From JALHVH01 sp964585685 (GTDB lineage Bacteria; Acidobacteriota; Aminicenantia; Aminicenantales; Saccharicenantaceae): a stretch of 64,000 bases of DNA. Location: NCBI GenBank assembly GCA_964585685.1, contig CAZPEP010000027.1:53404-117403 (forward strand), read 5' to 3'. The notes under the pieces are model-generated. The model was not told the DNA's origin and made no database searches. It saw only the letters and a list, made by a program, of their open reading frames with translations. This document shows positions 7,334 to 17,500 of the stretch, piece by piece (within the stretch, counting starts at the first letter, position 1; each line of letters begins with the position of its first letter). A program made the translations under genes and the position numbers.

Positions 7334-8692
7334 ATGAATTTTCGCAGTCTATCCTTTCCCGAAGCGCCTCTGATTCGCGTCGAGCCGCCCGGCCCGCGAT
7401 CGCAGGATTACCTGCAATTCCAGCGGACACATGAGAGCAGCGCCATATCCTACCCGCGCGGGATGCCCATGGCCCTCCGTCGCGGCCGCGGGGCGACGGT
7501 TGAGGACGTGGACGGCAACATCTACATCGATTTTTTCGCCGGGGCCGGGGTTCTGAACGTCGGCCACGCCAATCCGGACGTAATCGCCGCGGCCAAGGCC
7601 CAGATCGATGACCTGACCCACACCCTCGACATTCCGAGTCCGCCGCGCCGGGCCTTGGTGGAAAAGCTCCGCACCGTGCTCCCTCCGGAGCTGACCCGCT
7701 GTCTCTTCGGCGGTCCCACCGGCTCGGATGCCGTCGAATCGGCCATGAAGCTGGCCAAGTTCAACACCGGCCGGCCGGGAATGATCGCTTTCGAAGGCTC
7801 CTACCACGGAATGACTGCGGGCGCGCTCTCGTTGACGAGCGGGCGGAGCTTCCGGCAGGGATTCCTCCCCCTGCTGGGCGAGATCCATTTCCTCCCTTAC
7901 GCCTATTGCTACCGGTGCGCCTTCGGCCGAAAGGCAGGGGCCTGCGATCTCGAATGCGCCGCTTTCATCGAGCACGTCCTCGACGATCCTCATTCCGGAG
8001 TGGGTCGGCCGGCCGCGGTCATTGTCGAGGCCGTCCAGGGCGAGGGAGGGACCATCGTCCCGCCCCGGGAATTCCTGCCGCGGGTGTATGAATCCTGCCG
8101 CCGGCATGAGGTCCTTCTCATCGACGACGAGGTTCAGGCCGGATTCGGCCGTACGGGGAGGATGTTCGCTTTCGAACATACGGACACCGTCCCCGACATC
8201 TGTGTCATGAGCAAGGCGCTCGGCGGGGCGGGTTTTCCCATTTCGGGAATCGCTTACCGGGAAAAGCTGGACACGTTTCCGCCGGGCAAGCACATCGGCA
8301 CTTTTCGCGGGAACATCACCGCCTACGCGGCCGGCGCCGCCGCCCTGGATTTCATGGCCCGGACGGACCTGGTCGGTCACGCGGCCGGGCTCGGGGAATG
8401 GATGTTGAGCCGACTCAAGGAGTTGGAGAGGGATTCGCCGTTTATCGGCGAAGCCCGGGGCCTCGGGCTCATGCTGGGGGTGGAGTTCGTCAAGGACAAG
8501 GCAACAAAAGCCCCCGCGCCCGAACTGGCTAAAGCAGTCCGCACGTTCTGTCACAAGCGCGGCCTCCTCATCGAGATCGGCGGCCATTATGACAACGTGG
8601 CCCGCTTCCTGCCGCCGCTGGTCATCACCCGGGACTTGGCCGAGAAGGGTTTGGAAATATTCGCCGACGCCGTCCGGCAATCCGCGCCGTAG
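7334..8692 (+). CDS. Class-III PLP-dependent aminotransferase
   Basis: 452 residues from the ATG with GAGGAG seven bases upstream (an earlier in-frame start at 7274 overlaps the promoter). A fold-type I PLP enzyme: phosphate-binding GPTGSDAVESAMKLA (about 127-141), FEGSYHGMTAGALS, the Asp of LLIDDEVQAGFGRTG (261-275), and the Schiff-base Lys294 in MSKALGGAG. It resembles 4-aminobutyrate/diaminobutyrate transaminases and the related amino-acid racemases. A four-Cys cluster (C192, C195, C204, C208) interrupts the middle of the fold, as in several archaeal and bacterial relatives, and might bind metal. No neighbouring pathway genes point to a substrate. Confidence 0.85.
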   Translation: MNFRSLSFPEAPLIRVEPPGPRSQDYLQFQRTHESSAISYPRGMPMALRRGRGATVEDVDGNIYIDFFAGAGVLNVGHANPDVIAAAKAQIDDLTHTLDIPSPPRRALVEKLRTVLPPELTRCLFGGPTGSDAVESAMKLAKFNTGRPGMIAFEGSYHGMTAGALSLTSGRSFRQGFLPLLGEIHFLPYAYCYRCAFGRKAGACDLECAAFIEHVLDDPHSGVGRPAAVIVEAVQGEGGTIVPPREFLPRVYESCRRHEVLLIDDEVQAGFGRTGRMFAFEHTDTVPDICVMSKALGGAGFPISGIAYREKLDTFPPGKHIGTFRGNITAYAAGAAALDFMARTDLVGHAAGLGEWMLSRLKELERDSPFIGEARGLGLMLGVEFVKDKATKAPAPELAKAVRTFCHKRGLLIEIGGHYDNVARFLPPLVITRDLAEKGLEIFADAVRQSAP

Positions 8693-8733
8693 CCGGGCCT
8701 TCACTCCCGCTGCCGCGAGGCGTCCGCATTTCC

Positions 8734-8762
8734 TTGTAAACGACCGGAATATATGCTAATTT
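8734..8762 (+). promoter_or_regulatory. Possible promoter of the gap operon
   Basis: TTGTAA (8734-8739), 17 bases, TAATTT (8757-8762), in a short AT-rich patch about 45 bases before gap. Weak match; TATGCT at 8752 is an alternative -10. Confidence 0.3.
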
Positions 8763-8806
8763 GAATTGGTTTTTCATAACGGGAACACCCCCCAAGGAGG
8801 TTTTTT

Positions 8807-9808
8807 ATGGGCATCAAGATCGGTATCAACGGATTCGGCCGCATCGGCCGCAACTTTCTCCGGGCCTCGGCCGGCGATCCGGCCATCGAGATCGTCGCGA
8901 CGAACGATATCACCGACGCCAAGACGCTGGCCCACCTGCTGAAATACGACTCCGTCCTGGGCGGCTTCAAGGGCACGGTCTCAATCGACGGCGACGCTAT
9001 CGTCGTCGACGGCCGCAGGATCAAGGTCCTGGCCGAGAAGGAAGTCGGCAAGCTCCCCTGGAGAGACCTCGGTGTCGAGGTCGTCATCGAATCCACAGGG
9101 AAATACACCAAGCGGCCGGACGTCATTCAGCACATCGAGAAGGGCGGCGCGAAGAAGGTCGTGGTCTCCGCCCCCGCCGCCGACCCGGACGCCACCATCG
9201 TCATGGGCGTCAACGAGAAGACCTACGACCCAGCAAGACACCACATCCTCTCGAACGCCTCCTGCACGACGAACTGCCTCGCCCCCGTCGCCAAGGTTCT
9301 CCACGAGACCTGGGGCATCGAGAAGGCTTTTATGACGACCATCCACTCCTACACCAACGACCAGAAGATCCTGGATGCCCCCCACAAGGACCTGCGCCGG
9401 GCCCGGGCCGCCGCCGTGTCCCAGATCCCGACCACGACCGGCGCCGCCAAGGCCGTCGGGCTGGTCCTGCCCGAGCTTAAGGGCAGGATCGACGGCATCG
9501 CCATCCGGATCCCGACCCCTAACGTCTCGCTCGTCGACCTCGTCGCCGTCCTCAAGGCGAAGGCCACGGCCGAGGAGATCAACGCGGCCATGCAGAAGGC
9601 CTCCGAGGGCGCCCTCAAGGGCATCCTCGCCTATACGGACGAGCCGCTTGTTTCGGCGGATTTCATGTCCAACCCCAACTCCGCGATCGTCGACGGCCTA
9701 TCCACGAAGGTCCTGGGCGACAACCTGGTCAAGGTCCTGGCCTGGTACGACAACGAGTGGGGCTATTCCTGCCGGCTCGTCGACCTCGTCAAGTACATCG
9801 CGAAGTAG
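8807..9808 (+). CDS. gap: Glyceraldehyde-3-phosphate dehydrogenase, type I
   Basis: 333 residues. It oxidises glyceraldehyde-3-phosphate with NAD and phosphate to 1,3-bisphosphoglycerate in glycolysis. NAD-binding GINGFGRIGRN is at 6-16 and the catalytic SNASCTTNC at 149-157 with Cys153; the C-terminal WYDNEWGYS is intact. A strong AAGGAGG lies just before the ATG. It is the first gene of a gap-pgk-tpiA-secG operon, with only seven bases to the next start. Confidence 0.97.
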   Translation: MGIKIGINGFGRIGRNFLRASAGDPAIEIVATNDITDAKTLAHLLKYDSVLGGFKGTVSIDGDAIVVDGRRIKVLAEKEVGKLPWRDLGVEVVIESTGKYTKRPDVIQHIEKGGAKKVVVSAPAADPDATIVMGVNEKTYDPARHHILSNASCTTNCLAPVAKVLHETWGIEKAFMTTIHSYTNDQKILDAPHKDLRRARAAAVSQIPTTTGAAKAVGLVLPELKGRIDGIAIRIPTPNVSLVDLVAVLKAKATAEEINAAMQKASEGALKGILAYTDEPLVSADFMSNPNSAIVDGLSTKVLGDNLVKVLAWYDNEWGYSCRLVDLVKYIAK

Positions 9809-9815
9809 GCTAGCC

Positions 9816-10994
9816 TTGAGATCCATCGAAGAGCTGGACGTCAGGGGCAAACGGGTCTTCCTCAGGGTGGACTTCAACGTCCCCCTGAACGAGCTGGAAG
9901 AGATCCGCGACGACACGCGCATCCGGGCTTCCCTCCCCACGATCAAGGACCTCCTCGGCCGCGGGGCGAAACTCGTCGTCGCCTCCCACCTCGGCAGACC
10001 GAAGGGCAAGGTGGACCCGAAAATGAGCCTCAAACCGGCCTCGGCCCGCCTCGCCGAGCTCATCCCGAACAAGGTTACCCAGGCCCCCGACGTCGTCGGG
10101 CCCGAGGTCACCCGGCTCAAGAAGGAGCTCGGGGCGGGCGAGGTGCTTGTCCTCGAGAACGTGCGCTTCATCAAGGCCGAAACGGACAACGATGACGCCT
10201 TCGCCGGACAGCTGGCCGAGGACATCGACGTCTACGTCAACGATGCATTCGGCTCCTGCCACCGCGCCCACGCCTCGGTCGAGGCCATCGCGAAGTTCGT
10301 CCCGGTCAAGGCCGCCGGATATCTCCTCAAGAAGGAAGCGGATTACCTCCGAAAGGCCGTCCATGCGCCCGCCAAGCCCTACGTTGCCGTCCTCGGCGGA
10401 GCCAAGGTCGAGGACAAGATCCCCGTCATCGAGAACCTGCTGAACAAGGCCGACGACATCCTCATCGGCGGGGCCATGGCCTACACCTTTCTCAAGGCCA
10501 AGGGAGAGGACGTGGGCAAGTCCCTCGTCGAGGATGACAAGAAGGACATCGCCCTGAAGATCCTGGCTAAGGCCGCCGAAAAGAAGGTGAACTTCCTCCT
10601 GCCGCTGGACCACATCCTGGCGACGGCCATGGATGCCGCCGCCGAAAGCAAGGTCGTGGACGGGACACCGTTCCCCGCGAACATGATGGGCGTCGATATC
10701 GGCCCCAAGACCATCGAGGCCTATTCGAAGATCATCGCCGGTGCAAAAACCGTATTCTGGAACGGCCCCCTCGGCGTGTTCGAAATCGACAAGTTCGCCA
10801 CCGGGACGGTCAAGATCGCCGAAGCCGTCGCGGCCTCCGGCGCCATCTCCATCGTCGGCGGAGGAGACTCCATCGCCGCCGTCAAGAAGGCCGGTGTCAC
10901 GGACAGGGTCACGCATATCTCGACGGGCGGAGGCGCCTCGCTCGAGTTCCTGGCCTACGAGACCCTGCCGGGCATCGAAGCTCTGGAGAAGTAG
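9816..10994 (+). CDS. pgk: Phosphoglycerate kinase
   Basis: 392 residues from a TTG start seven bases after the gap stop. The reading frame stays open far upstream inside gap, but homology begins at SIEELDVRGKRVFLRVDFN, so the TTG is the sensible start; the ribosome-binding site is poor, which hints at translational coupling. Substrate-binding RVDFNVPL and ASHLGRPKG, the hinge region LGGAKVEDKIPVI, and the nucleotide loop GGGDS near the C-terminus are present. It makes ATP from 1,3-bisphosphoglycerate. Confidence 0.96.
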   Translation: MRSIEELDVRGKRVFLRVDFNVPLNELEEIRDDTRIRASLPTIKDLLGRGAKLVVASHLGRPKGKVDPKMSLKPASARLAELIPNKVTQAPDVVGPEVTRLKKELGAGEVLVLENVRFIKAETDNDDAFAGQLAEDIDVYVNDAFGSCHRAHASVEAIAKFVPVKAAGYLLKKEADYLRKAVHAPAKPYVAVLGGAKVEDKIPVIENLLNKADDILIGGAMAYTFLKAKGEDVGKSLVEDDKKDIALKILAKAAEKKVNFLLPLDHILATAMDAAAESKVVDGTPFPANMMGVDIGPKTIEAYSKIIAGAKTVFWNGPLGVFEIDKFATGTVKIAEAVAASGAISIVGGGDSIAAVKKAGVTDRVTHISTGGGASLEFLAYETLPGIEALEK

Positions 10995-11000
10995 GCCGCC

Positions 11001-11780
11001 ATGTCAAAGAAAGCCCCCTTCGTCGCCGGCAACTGGAAGATGCACGCCATGCTCGCCGAGGCGCGCGCCCTGGTCTCTGCCGTCGTCGCGGCCGCCCCGG
11101 GCGTCGAAAACGCCCAGATGGTAGTCATTCCGCCGTTCACGGCCCTTTCCGAAGCCGCGAAGCTTACGGCGGGAACGGCGGTCGGGTTGGGCGGCCAGAA
11201 CCTCCACTGGGAGGACAAGGGCGCCTTCACGGGCGAGGTCTCCGGCCCCATGCTTAAGGACGCCGGCTGCGCCTATGTCGTCGTCGGCCACTCCGAGCGG
11301 CGGCAATTCTTCAGCGAAACCGACACGACCGTCAACAAGAGGATCCGGGCGGCCCTCCGCCACGGCCTGACCCCCATCCTCTGCATCGGGGAATCCCTCG
11401 AGGAGAGGGAGGCTGGGAAGACGATCGATAGGATCGGAACCCAGCTCGACCAGGGGCTCCGGGAGATCGGCTCCGGCGACGCGGAAAGGATCGTTTTCGC
11501 CTACGAGCCCGTCTGGGCCATCGGGACGGGACGGACCGCCACCCCGGCCCAGGCGGAGGAGGTTCACGCCTTCATCCGGGGGCGGCTCGAAGAAAAATAT
11601 GGAAAATCGGCCGCCGCCTGTGCTATAATCCTTTACGGCGGCTCGGTAAAGCCGGCCAACGCGTATATCCTGTACCTGGAAAAGGACATCGACGGTTTCC
11701 TGGTGGGAGGCGCGTCGCTCGAAGCCGATTCGTTCATCCGGATCGCGAGCGAGGCCCTCCGGGCCAGCAAGGAAGAGTAA
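11001..11780 (+). CDS. tpiA: Triosephosphate isomerase
   Basis: 259 residues. It interconverts dihydroxyacetone phosphate and glyceraldehyde-3-phosphate. Catalytic residues are visible: Lys13 in AGNWKMH, His97 in VVGHSERR and Glu169 in YEPVWAIGTG; the phosphate loop ILYGGSVKPANA follows. It starts six bases after the pgk stop and is followed six bases later by secG. Confidence 0.97.
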   Translation: MSKKAPFVAGNWKMHAMLAEARALVSAVVAAAPGVENAQMVVIPPFTALSEAAKLTAGTAVGLGGQNLHWEDKGAFTGEVSGPMLKDAGCAYVVVGHSERRQFFSETDTTVNKRIRAALRHGLTPILCIGESLEEREAGKTIDRIGTQLDQGLREIGSGDAERIVFAYEPVWAIGTGRTATPAQAEEVHAFIRGRLEEKYGKSAAACAIILYGGSVKPANAYILYLEKDIDGFLVGGASLEADSFIRIASEALRASKEE

Positions 11781-11786
11781 GAGAAA

Positions 11787-12176
11787 ATGGGCACGTTAAT
11801 TCTGATCATTCACATCATTGTCTGTTTCATCCTGATCTTCGCCATCCTCCTTCAGTCCGGCAAGTCGGCCGACCTGGCCGGGGCCTTCGGTGGGGCGGGC
11901 AGCGCTACGGCGTTCGGACCGCGCGGGTCGGCGTCGCTGATGTCGAAGGTCACGACGGCCTCGGCGATCCTCTTCATGTTCACGTCGATGGGCCTCTGGA
12001 TCCTATCGACCAAGGGAGCGAAGTCCGTCGTCCGCAGCGAGACCGCGCCCAAGGCGGCCCAGACGGCGCCCGCCGCCACCCCGGCTCCGAAGAAAGAAGA
12101 GCCCAAGGTTCCGGCGACGGAGACTCCGGCAAAGACGCAGGAAAAACCCCCGGCGTCCGAGCCCGAAAAGAAGTGA
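11787..12176 (+). CDS. secG: Preprotein translocase subunit SecG
   Basis: 129 residues. The core (about 1-80) has two hydrophobic spans around a Gly/Ala-rich loop with the SecG hallmark LLQSGKSADLAGAFGG. It is the accessory inner-membrane subunit of the SecYEG channel. The C-terminal 50 residues are a Pro/Ala/Lys/Glu-rich tail, presumably disordered, longer than in enteric SecG. The order tpiA-secG-tRNA-Leu is conserved in distant bacteria, supporting the call. Confidence 0.93.
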   Translation: MGTLILIIHIIVCFILIFAILLQSGKSADLAGAFGGAGSATAFGPRGSASLMSKVTTASAILFMFTSMGLWILSTKGAKSVVRSETAPKAAQTAPAATPAPKKEEPKVPATETPAKTQEKPPASEPEKK

Positions 12177-12183
12177 CCTCTCC

Positions 12184-12200
12184 GGGCCGGGTTCCGGCCC
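12184..12200 (+). other. GC hairpin between secG and tRNA-Leu
   Basis: GGGCCGG-GTT-CCGGCCC, a perfect 7-bp stem eight bases after the secG stop. No T-run follows. It may partly end the operon transcript or mark a processing site before the tRNA. Confidence 0.4.
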
Positions 12201-12224
12201 TGGATATATCTGCTTTCCGAGCGT

Positions 12225-12310
12225 GGCGAAGTGGTGGAATTGGCAGACACGCTAGCTTGAGGGGTTAGTGGGCTTAAACGCTCGTAGGGGTTCAAGTCCC
12301 CTCTTCGCCA
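12225..12310 (+). tRNA. tRNA-Leu (anticodon GAG)
   Basis: An 86-base tRNA with a long variable arm (class II). Acceptor GGCGAAG (12225-12231) pairs with CTTCGCC (12303-12309), discriminator A at 12310. D arm GTG/CAC, anticodon stem CTAGC/GTTAG around loop TTGAGGG (GAG at 12259-12261), T arm AGGGG-TTCAAGT-CCCCT. CCA is not encoded. Located 48 bases after secG, probably in the same transcript. Confidence 0.97.
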
Positions 12311-12319
12311 CTCCCCTCC

Positions 12320-14500
12320 CTAATATCCCTTTTCCAGGCGTCCCAGCTCGGCTTTGGCCTTTCTGATGCTGTTCTCGTTTTCGCCCCGGGAATTGTCCAG
12401 GTAAAGCTTGAAATACTTCGCCGCTTCCTGGGAATGGCCGCTCTTCTCATGAGCCACGGCCAGGTTGAAATATCCGGTCGGCGTCGGCAGGATGGTCACG
12501 GCCCGTTCAAGCCAGGAAACAGCCTGGACATATTCGCCCAGGTAGGAATAGGCGATGCCGATGTACTGATGGAAGCCCTGTTCCTCGGGAAAATCTTCGA
12601 TCAATTTCTTATAAACTCCGATGGCTTCCCTCAATCGGCCGCCGGAAGCCAGGCTCCCCGCATAGCTCATTCTCAGGAACCGGCTTTCGGGTTCGACGGC
12701 TAGAGCCCGATCATAATAGGCGCGGGCCTCTTCCTTGCGACCCTCCGAATCCAGTATCCCGGCACAGACGGTTAGGGCATCGACGTTTCGGGGGTCGAGA
12801 CCGAGGACCTTGTTCATGGTCTCGAAGGCTTCCCGGGCCATTCCGGTGACAAGATACGTATGGCCCAGGCGGACCATGAGGATCTCGGAATTCGGAATCT
12901 TGGCTATGCCCTTGTTCAGGGTCTCGATGGCGCGGTCGAACTTTTGCTGTCGCGCTTGAGCCAGAGCCAAGTTGACATAGCCGGCCGGAGAATCAGGGAT
13001 GTTCTCCAGAACCCTGAGGTAGACATTTTCGGCCTCCGCATAGTTTTCCTCGAGCTCATAAGCCTGAGCCTGCTGGATGAGCCTGAGCAAAGGGATCTTT
13101 TCCTTCGGGTCCGGCAGGGGGACGCCACGTCCGGTCGGAGCGAAGTTCACATAACCCAGAGACCTGAGTCGTTCCTGGTCTTCGGGCCTGACGCCCGCCG
13201 GTTCGCCTGTCGATTTGCCGACGGCACTTGAATTGAGAAGCACCTTTTCCAGCTTCTTCTTCATTTCGACGGCCATGCCGGACGAAGAAGAGACCAGGTC
13301 TTCCCTCTCCCCGGGGTCCTTCTTCACGTCATAAAGCTCCGGCCGCGGGGACTGGATATACTTCCAGCGCCCCGAGACAAGCCCGACGAGCTCCGACCAG
13401 CCGAAGTTCTCCCGGGGGTAAAAGGTCTCCACCAGGCTGTCGAGATCCTTCCGGCTCTTGCCCCTGAGCCAGCCTACCAGGCTTTGTCCGGTCATTCCCG
13501 CAGCTTCGTTCTTCAGGCCGATGATCTCCAGAATGGTCGGAGCGATATCGACCAGCCTGACCCGGCTTTCGATGACCTGAGAACGGGGGAAGATTGAGGG
13601 GTTATGGAAGATAAGCGGGACTATGAGGGTCTCTTCGTACAGGAAGATCCCATGACCGAGCTCCACCTTGTCGCCCAGCCCTTCCCCATGGTCGCCGGCG
13701 ACGACGACGATGGTTCTCTCCAGGACCCCTTGTTCCTTCAGCTTCTCCAGAAGCGCTCCCACGTACCGGTCCATGTAAGCAATCTCGCCGTCATAGGGAT
13801 TCGCGTCATATTCCTCTTTGTAGGGCGAAGGGGGGTCGTAAGGCAGGTGCGGGTCAAAATAATGGACCCAGCCGAAGAACCTGTTCTTTCCATTGTCCTC
13901 CAGCCATCGGGAGAACACGGCGAAAGTTTCCTCGGCCCGGCGCTCTGCATTCTGGGTCTTGAAGGGCGACTCCGATCGGAATGTGTCGTCATAAACGTCG
14001 AAGCCCCGACCGATCCCGAACCGGGAATCCACCGAATAAGAGGAGACGAAAGCCGCGGTGGAGTAGCCCCGCCCTTTCAGGATCTCCGCAAGGGTCCTTA
14101 TCCCGGAGGGGAGATCGTGGCCATTATTGCGGACCCCGTGCGTCACGGGATAGAGGCCGGTCATGATCGAAGCATGAGAAGGCAGGGTCAGCGGGGCCGG
14201 ACAATAGGCGCGGGCGAACCGGATCCCTTCCTGGGCAAGCCTATCGAGATTGGGGGTCTTGGCCGGCTTATACCCATAAGAGCCGAGATGGTCGGCCCGG
14301 GTCGTATCCAGGGTGATCAGGAGGACATTATAGGATGCGGAGCCCGTAAGGTCGCTTTTACGTTCCCCGGGGCGGCTGATGAGGAAATAGGCCAGAAGGC
14401 CCAGGGCCGCGGCTGTTCCGGCCGCTCCCCATAGCATTCTTGACCGGGTGCGAATCTTCCGGTTCCTGGCCTTTCGGGCCGCTTTATTATTCTTGCTCAT
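12320..14500 (-). CDS. Membrane-anchored sulfatase-like (alkaline phosphatase superfamily) protein with TPR domain
   Basis: 726 residues. A basic N-terminus and one membrane span (about 23-42) anchor it, with the rest outside. Residues 58 to about 420 are the alkaline-phosphatase/sulfatase fold: metal-binding ITLDTTRADHLGSYGY (62-77) and VVVAGDHGEGLG. At the position of the sulfatase CxPSR motif it has T105-L-P-S-H109, so there is no Cys or Ser for formylglycine. Thr could act directly as the nucleophile, as in phospho- and phosphoethanolamine-transfer relatives. About 480-720 is a set of TPR helices, probably for partner binding. No clear ribosome-binding site. It follows the TonB receptor gene but a terminator lies between. 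Confidence 0.8.
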   Translation of the reverse strand: MSKNNKAARKARNRKIRTRSRMLWGAAGTAAALGLLAYFLISRPGERKSDLTGSASYNVLLITLDTTRADHLGSYGYKPAKTPNLDRLAQEGIRFARAYCPAPLTLPSHASIMTGLYPVTHGVRNNGHDLPSGIRTLAEILKGRGYSTAAFVSSYSVDSRFGIGRGFDVYDDTFRSESPFKTQNAERRAEETFAVFSRWLEDNGKNRFFGWVHYFDPHLPYDPPSPYKEEYDANPYDGEIAYMDRYVGALLEKLKEQGVLERTIVVVAGDHGEGLGDKVELGHGIFLYEETLIVPLIFHNPSIFPRSQVIESRVRLVDIAPTILEIIGLKNEAAGMTGQSLVGWLRGKSRKDLDSLVETFYPRENFGWSELVGLVSGRWKYIQSPRPELYDVKKDPGEREDLVSSSSGMAVEMKKKLEKVLLNSSAVGKSTGEPAGVRPEDQERLRSLGYVNFAPTGRGVPLPDPKEKIPLLRLIQQAQAYELEENYAEAENVYLRVLENIPDSPAGYVNLALAQARQQKFDRAIETLNKGIAKIPNSEILMVRLGHTYLVTGMAREAFETMNKVLGLDPRNVDALTVCAGILDSEGRKEEARAYYDRALAVEPESRFLRMSYAGSLASGGRLREAIGVYKKLIEDFPEEQGFHQYIGIAYSYLGEYVQAVSWLERAVTILPTPTGYFNLAVAHEKSGHSQEAAKYFKLYLDNSRGENENSIRKAKAELGRLEKGY

Positions 14501-14525
14501 GAATTCCAGGGCTCGGTCCGTATCG

Positions 14526-14567
14526 AATAATAAAAGAGGCCCGTCCCGTCTCCGGACGGGGCGGGCC
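14526..14567 (-). terminator. Rho-independent terminator after the TonB receptor gene
   Basis: On the minus strand a 13-bp stem (arms 14538-14550 and 14555-14567, one mismatch) with a four-base loop is followed by TCTTTTATTATT. It lies 28 bases after the receptor stop and just before the sulfatase-like gene, so most receptor transcripts should end here. Confidence 0.8.
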
Positions 14568-14595
14568 CGTAGAAATCAGACTCTGTGCGTTTCGT

Positions 14596-17500
14596 TCAGA
14601 ACGAGAATTTGAAACCCAAACGCGCAGACCAGGGAGCGAACCGGGTCTCCCACTTGCCGTAGGCGGAATTCGTGTCTCCCGCGTCGATGACCATCGCCTT
14701 GTAGTCGCGGGCCAGAGTCCCATCGAGGATCTGGGCATCGTCCGCATAGATCCCGTCCAGGTTGTAGTCGTAGATCTTGCTCTGGATCGTATTGGTATTG
14801 GTCACGTTATTGATCTGGAGGTTGATCGAGGCCCGGTACCTGTCGCCGAGCTTGAAGGTGTAGTCCAGGTAAAGATCGGCCCAGAAGGTGAACGGCAGGC
14901 GGCCCATGTCGCCGCGGTTCTCAACGAGCATCCACCGGTTGTTCATCTGGAGCTTGGTCGTGATGGGCAATCCGCTCCGGCCGTAGCCGACGAGGCCTAC
15001 GGTCAGGCCGAACGGGAAGGCATAGGTTCCATAGGCCTTGAAGGAATGGGTCCTGTCTTGAGGCAGAGGCCCGGAAAGATTCTTCCCAAGGCCGTCGTAC
15101 ATGAGGAACCAGTCGTCATAGTATAACTGGACGTTCGTGCCCAGGCGGGCGACGCCGGCATAGTCATACCCGATCTCGTCGGTGCTGGCCAGGCCGGAAT
15201 AATTTCCTTCGATCCGGCTCAAAGTATAGTTGACCCCGCCCTGCCAGTTGTCGCTGAATCTCTTTTCCAGGGAAAGGTTCAGGCCGTAGTAATCCCTTTT
15301 CGCTTTCGGGGTCGGCCATTTGCCATCGAGGAACTTCCCACCCTGGGATTCCGGCAGGGACCAGCCGTAGCCGGGGTTGACGATCCAGAAATTCTCCGTC
15401 ACGCTCGTTTCGCCCGTTGCGGGATCGGTCTCCCAGGCGAGCGCGCCGACGTCCTCGATCGTCCGGAGGAGCTTTTTGTTGACGAGACGCACGGACAGGG
15501 AAAGGTTGTCCGACAGCTTCTTCTCGGCGCCGAAGGAGATCTCCCGCTGGGCGGTCGGCTTCAGGCCGGGATCGGTCCTGCCGAACGAGGGCGGCAGGTA
15601 ATCGAGGCTTCCAGCGTACGTGCCGCCGGCTTCCTGGCTGGCCCGGTCATCGAACACTCCGCTCGCCGCGATCTGCGTCCAATCCGGATTCTGGAGGGCA
15701 TAGAAATCTCTCTTGTGCTTCCAGCCGCCATAGGTGAGCTCGGCCATATACATCTTCATGACGTCGTAATAGATGCCGAAGCTCCCGAAGACCTTCAGGC
15801 TGGAATCCCCGAACACGTCATAAACCACGCCCAGCCGGGGGGCCAGCGCGTCGGTCAGGTCGAACTTGACGGGCTTATCCGTAAAACCCGCGTAGGTCGT
15901 GTCGTTCGTCATGGAGGGGATGTACTGACTCTCGGCCCGGAGGCCGAAATTGATGGTCAGCCTGTTCTTGATCGTCCAGGAATCCTGGATGTAGCCCGAG
16001 TAGTTGTTGGCGTGGATGTTCCAGACGCCCCCGTAAGCGGGCTGGGTCCAGTTGCCCCGCGTATAATAGTACCCATATTTGCCATAAAAAGGGCTGTCCG
16101 GGTCGGCACCGGGGCCGACGGCGAAGCCCAAGGAGTAGTTGGTCTTTCCGAAATACAGGAAGACCCTGGGGTGCGTGGCGGCCACATAGACGTCCTCATG
16201 AAGCCAAGCATAGCCGATGCCGGCCTTCAGAGCGTGCTCACCCATGAAGTTGAGGTAGTAGGAGATGTCCAGGTTGTTGCCGATCTTTTCCTGGATGTAC
16301 TTCGTCCGCTCCTGGAAGGATGCCGCGGAGGTCCAATCTTCGGAATGGAGCAGTTGCGGATTGGCAACATAGAAGGGGTCGTCCGCAAAGGGCTGGTTCG
16401 AATAATTGAAGTTATAGGTCGAGCCCGTCGGGGGCTTGAGCTGTTGATTGTTCTGGTTCTGCAGGTGCCAACCGCCCCTGTAGCTGATGAGGAGGTTGTT
16501 GCCGACGGAATAATCCGCCGTCAACGCGGCCGTCCAGTTGGGATAGTCGTAGCCCCATTTCCCATATTCGTAATCCGAGTTGTCGGAGCCCTGAATGCTC
16601 GGGAGTTCCCCCCGATCCCTGCCGAGATTGTTGATGTAGCTGGCCGCTACACGAAGGCCCGCGAGAGGGGCGGCCGACAGCTTGATGGACCCGTTGTAGT
16701 TAGTCGTCTTCGCCTTGAAGGTCTGGAAGGGTCCTTCCCGATAGTTGAAGTCCCTCTGGGCCGTCGTCTGATTTAAGGTCGGGTTGAGGGAGCCGAAGAA
16801 CCATAGCTTGTCCTTGATAATATAACCGCCGAGGCTGATGACGCCCTCATATCGGTTGTATTTATCGCGGTCCTTGCCGCCGTTGTAATAGAGGGTGTCG
16901 TTGTTCACATATTCCCAGAGGGTGTAATCATCCTGGTTCTGCCGGATGTAATCCCTGGCGGCACCCCGCATCAGCTTCGTATTGTTCTCGTAGAACATCA
17001 TCGCGTCGCCGTGGTATGTGTTCCCTCCGGCCCGGGTGATGACGTTGATGACGCCGCCCATCGAGCCGCCGAACTCGGCGTTGTAGCCCGACGCCGTGAC
17101 CTTGACCTCGTCCACGAGCTCGAGGACCATGTTCATGCCCTTGACGCCCAGATGGAAGTCCGTCACATCGGCGCCGTCGGCGTACCAGACGTTCTCGGCG
17201 CCCGTCGCGCCGTCGACCGAAACGCCCGCCGTGGTGTCGTCATTCGAGACGCCGGGGATGGTGGCGACGAGGGAATCGAAGGCCCTCCCCCGGGGCAGGT
17301 TCAGGAAGGTCTCCTTGGTCATGACCTGTCCCTTGGTCGTGCTCTTGACGTCGATCATGGGGGCCTGGCCGACGACCGTGACCTGCTCACTGATGGCCGC
17401 CTGCTCGAGCGCCACGTTCAGGGCCAGCGTCTGGGAAAATTCAAGATAAATATCCTTCCTGAGCAGAGTATTGAACCCGGTCAGTGTGAATGTGATATCA

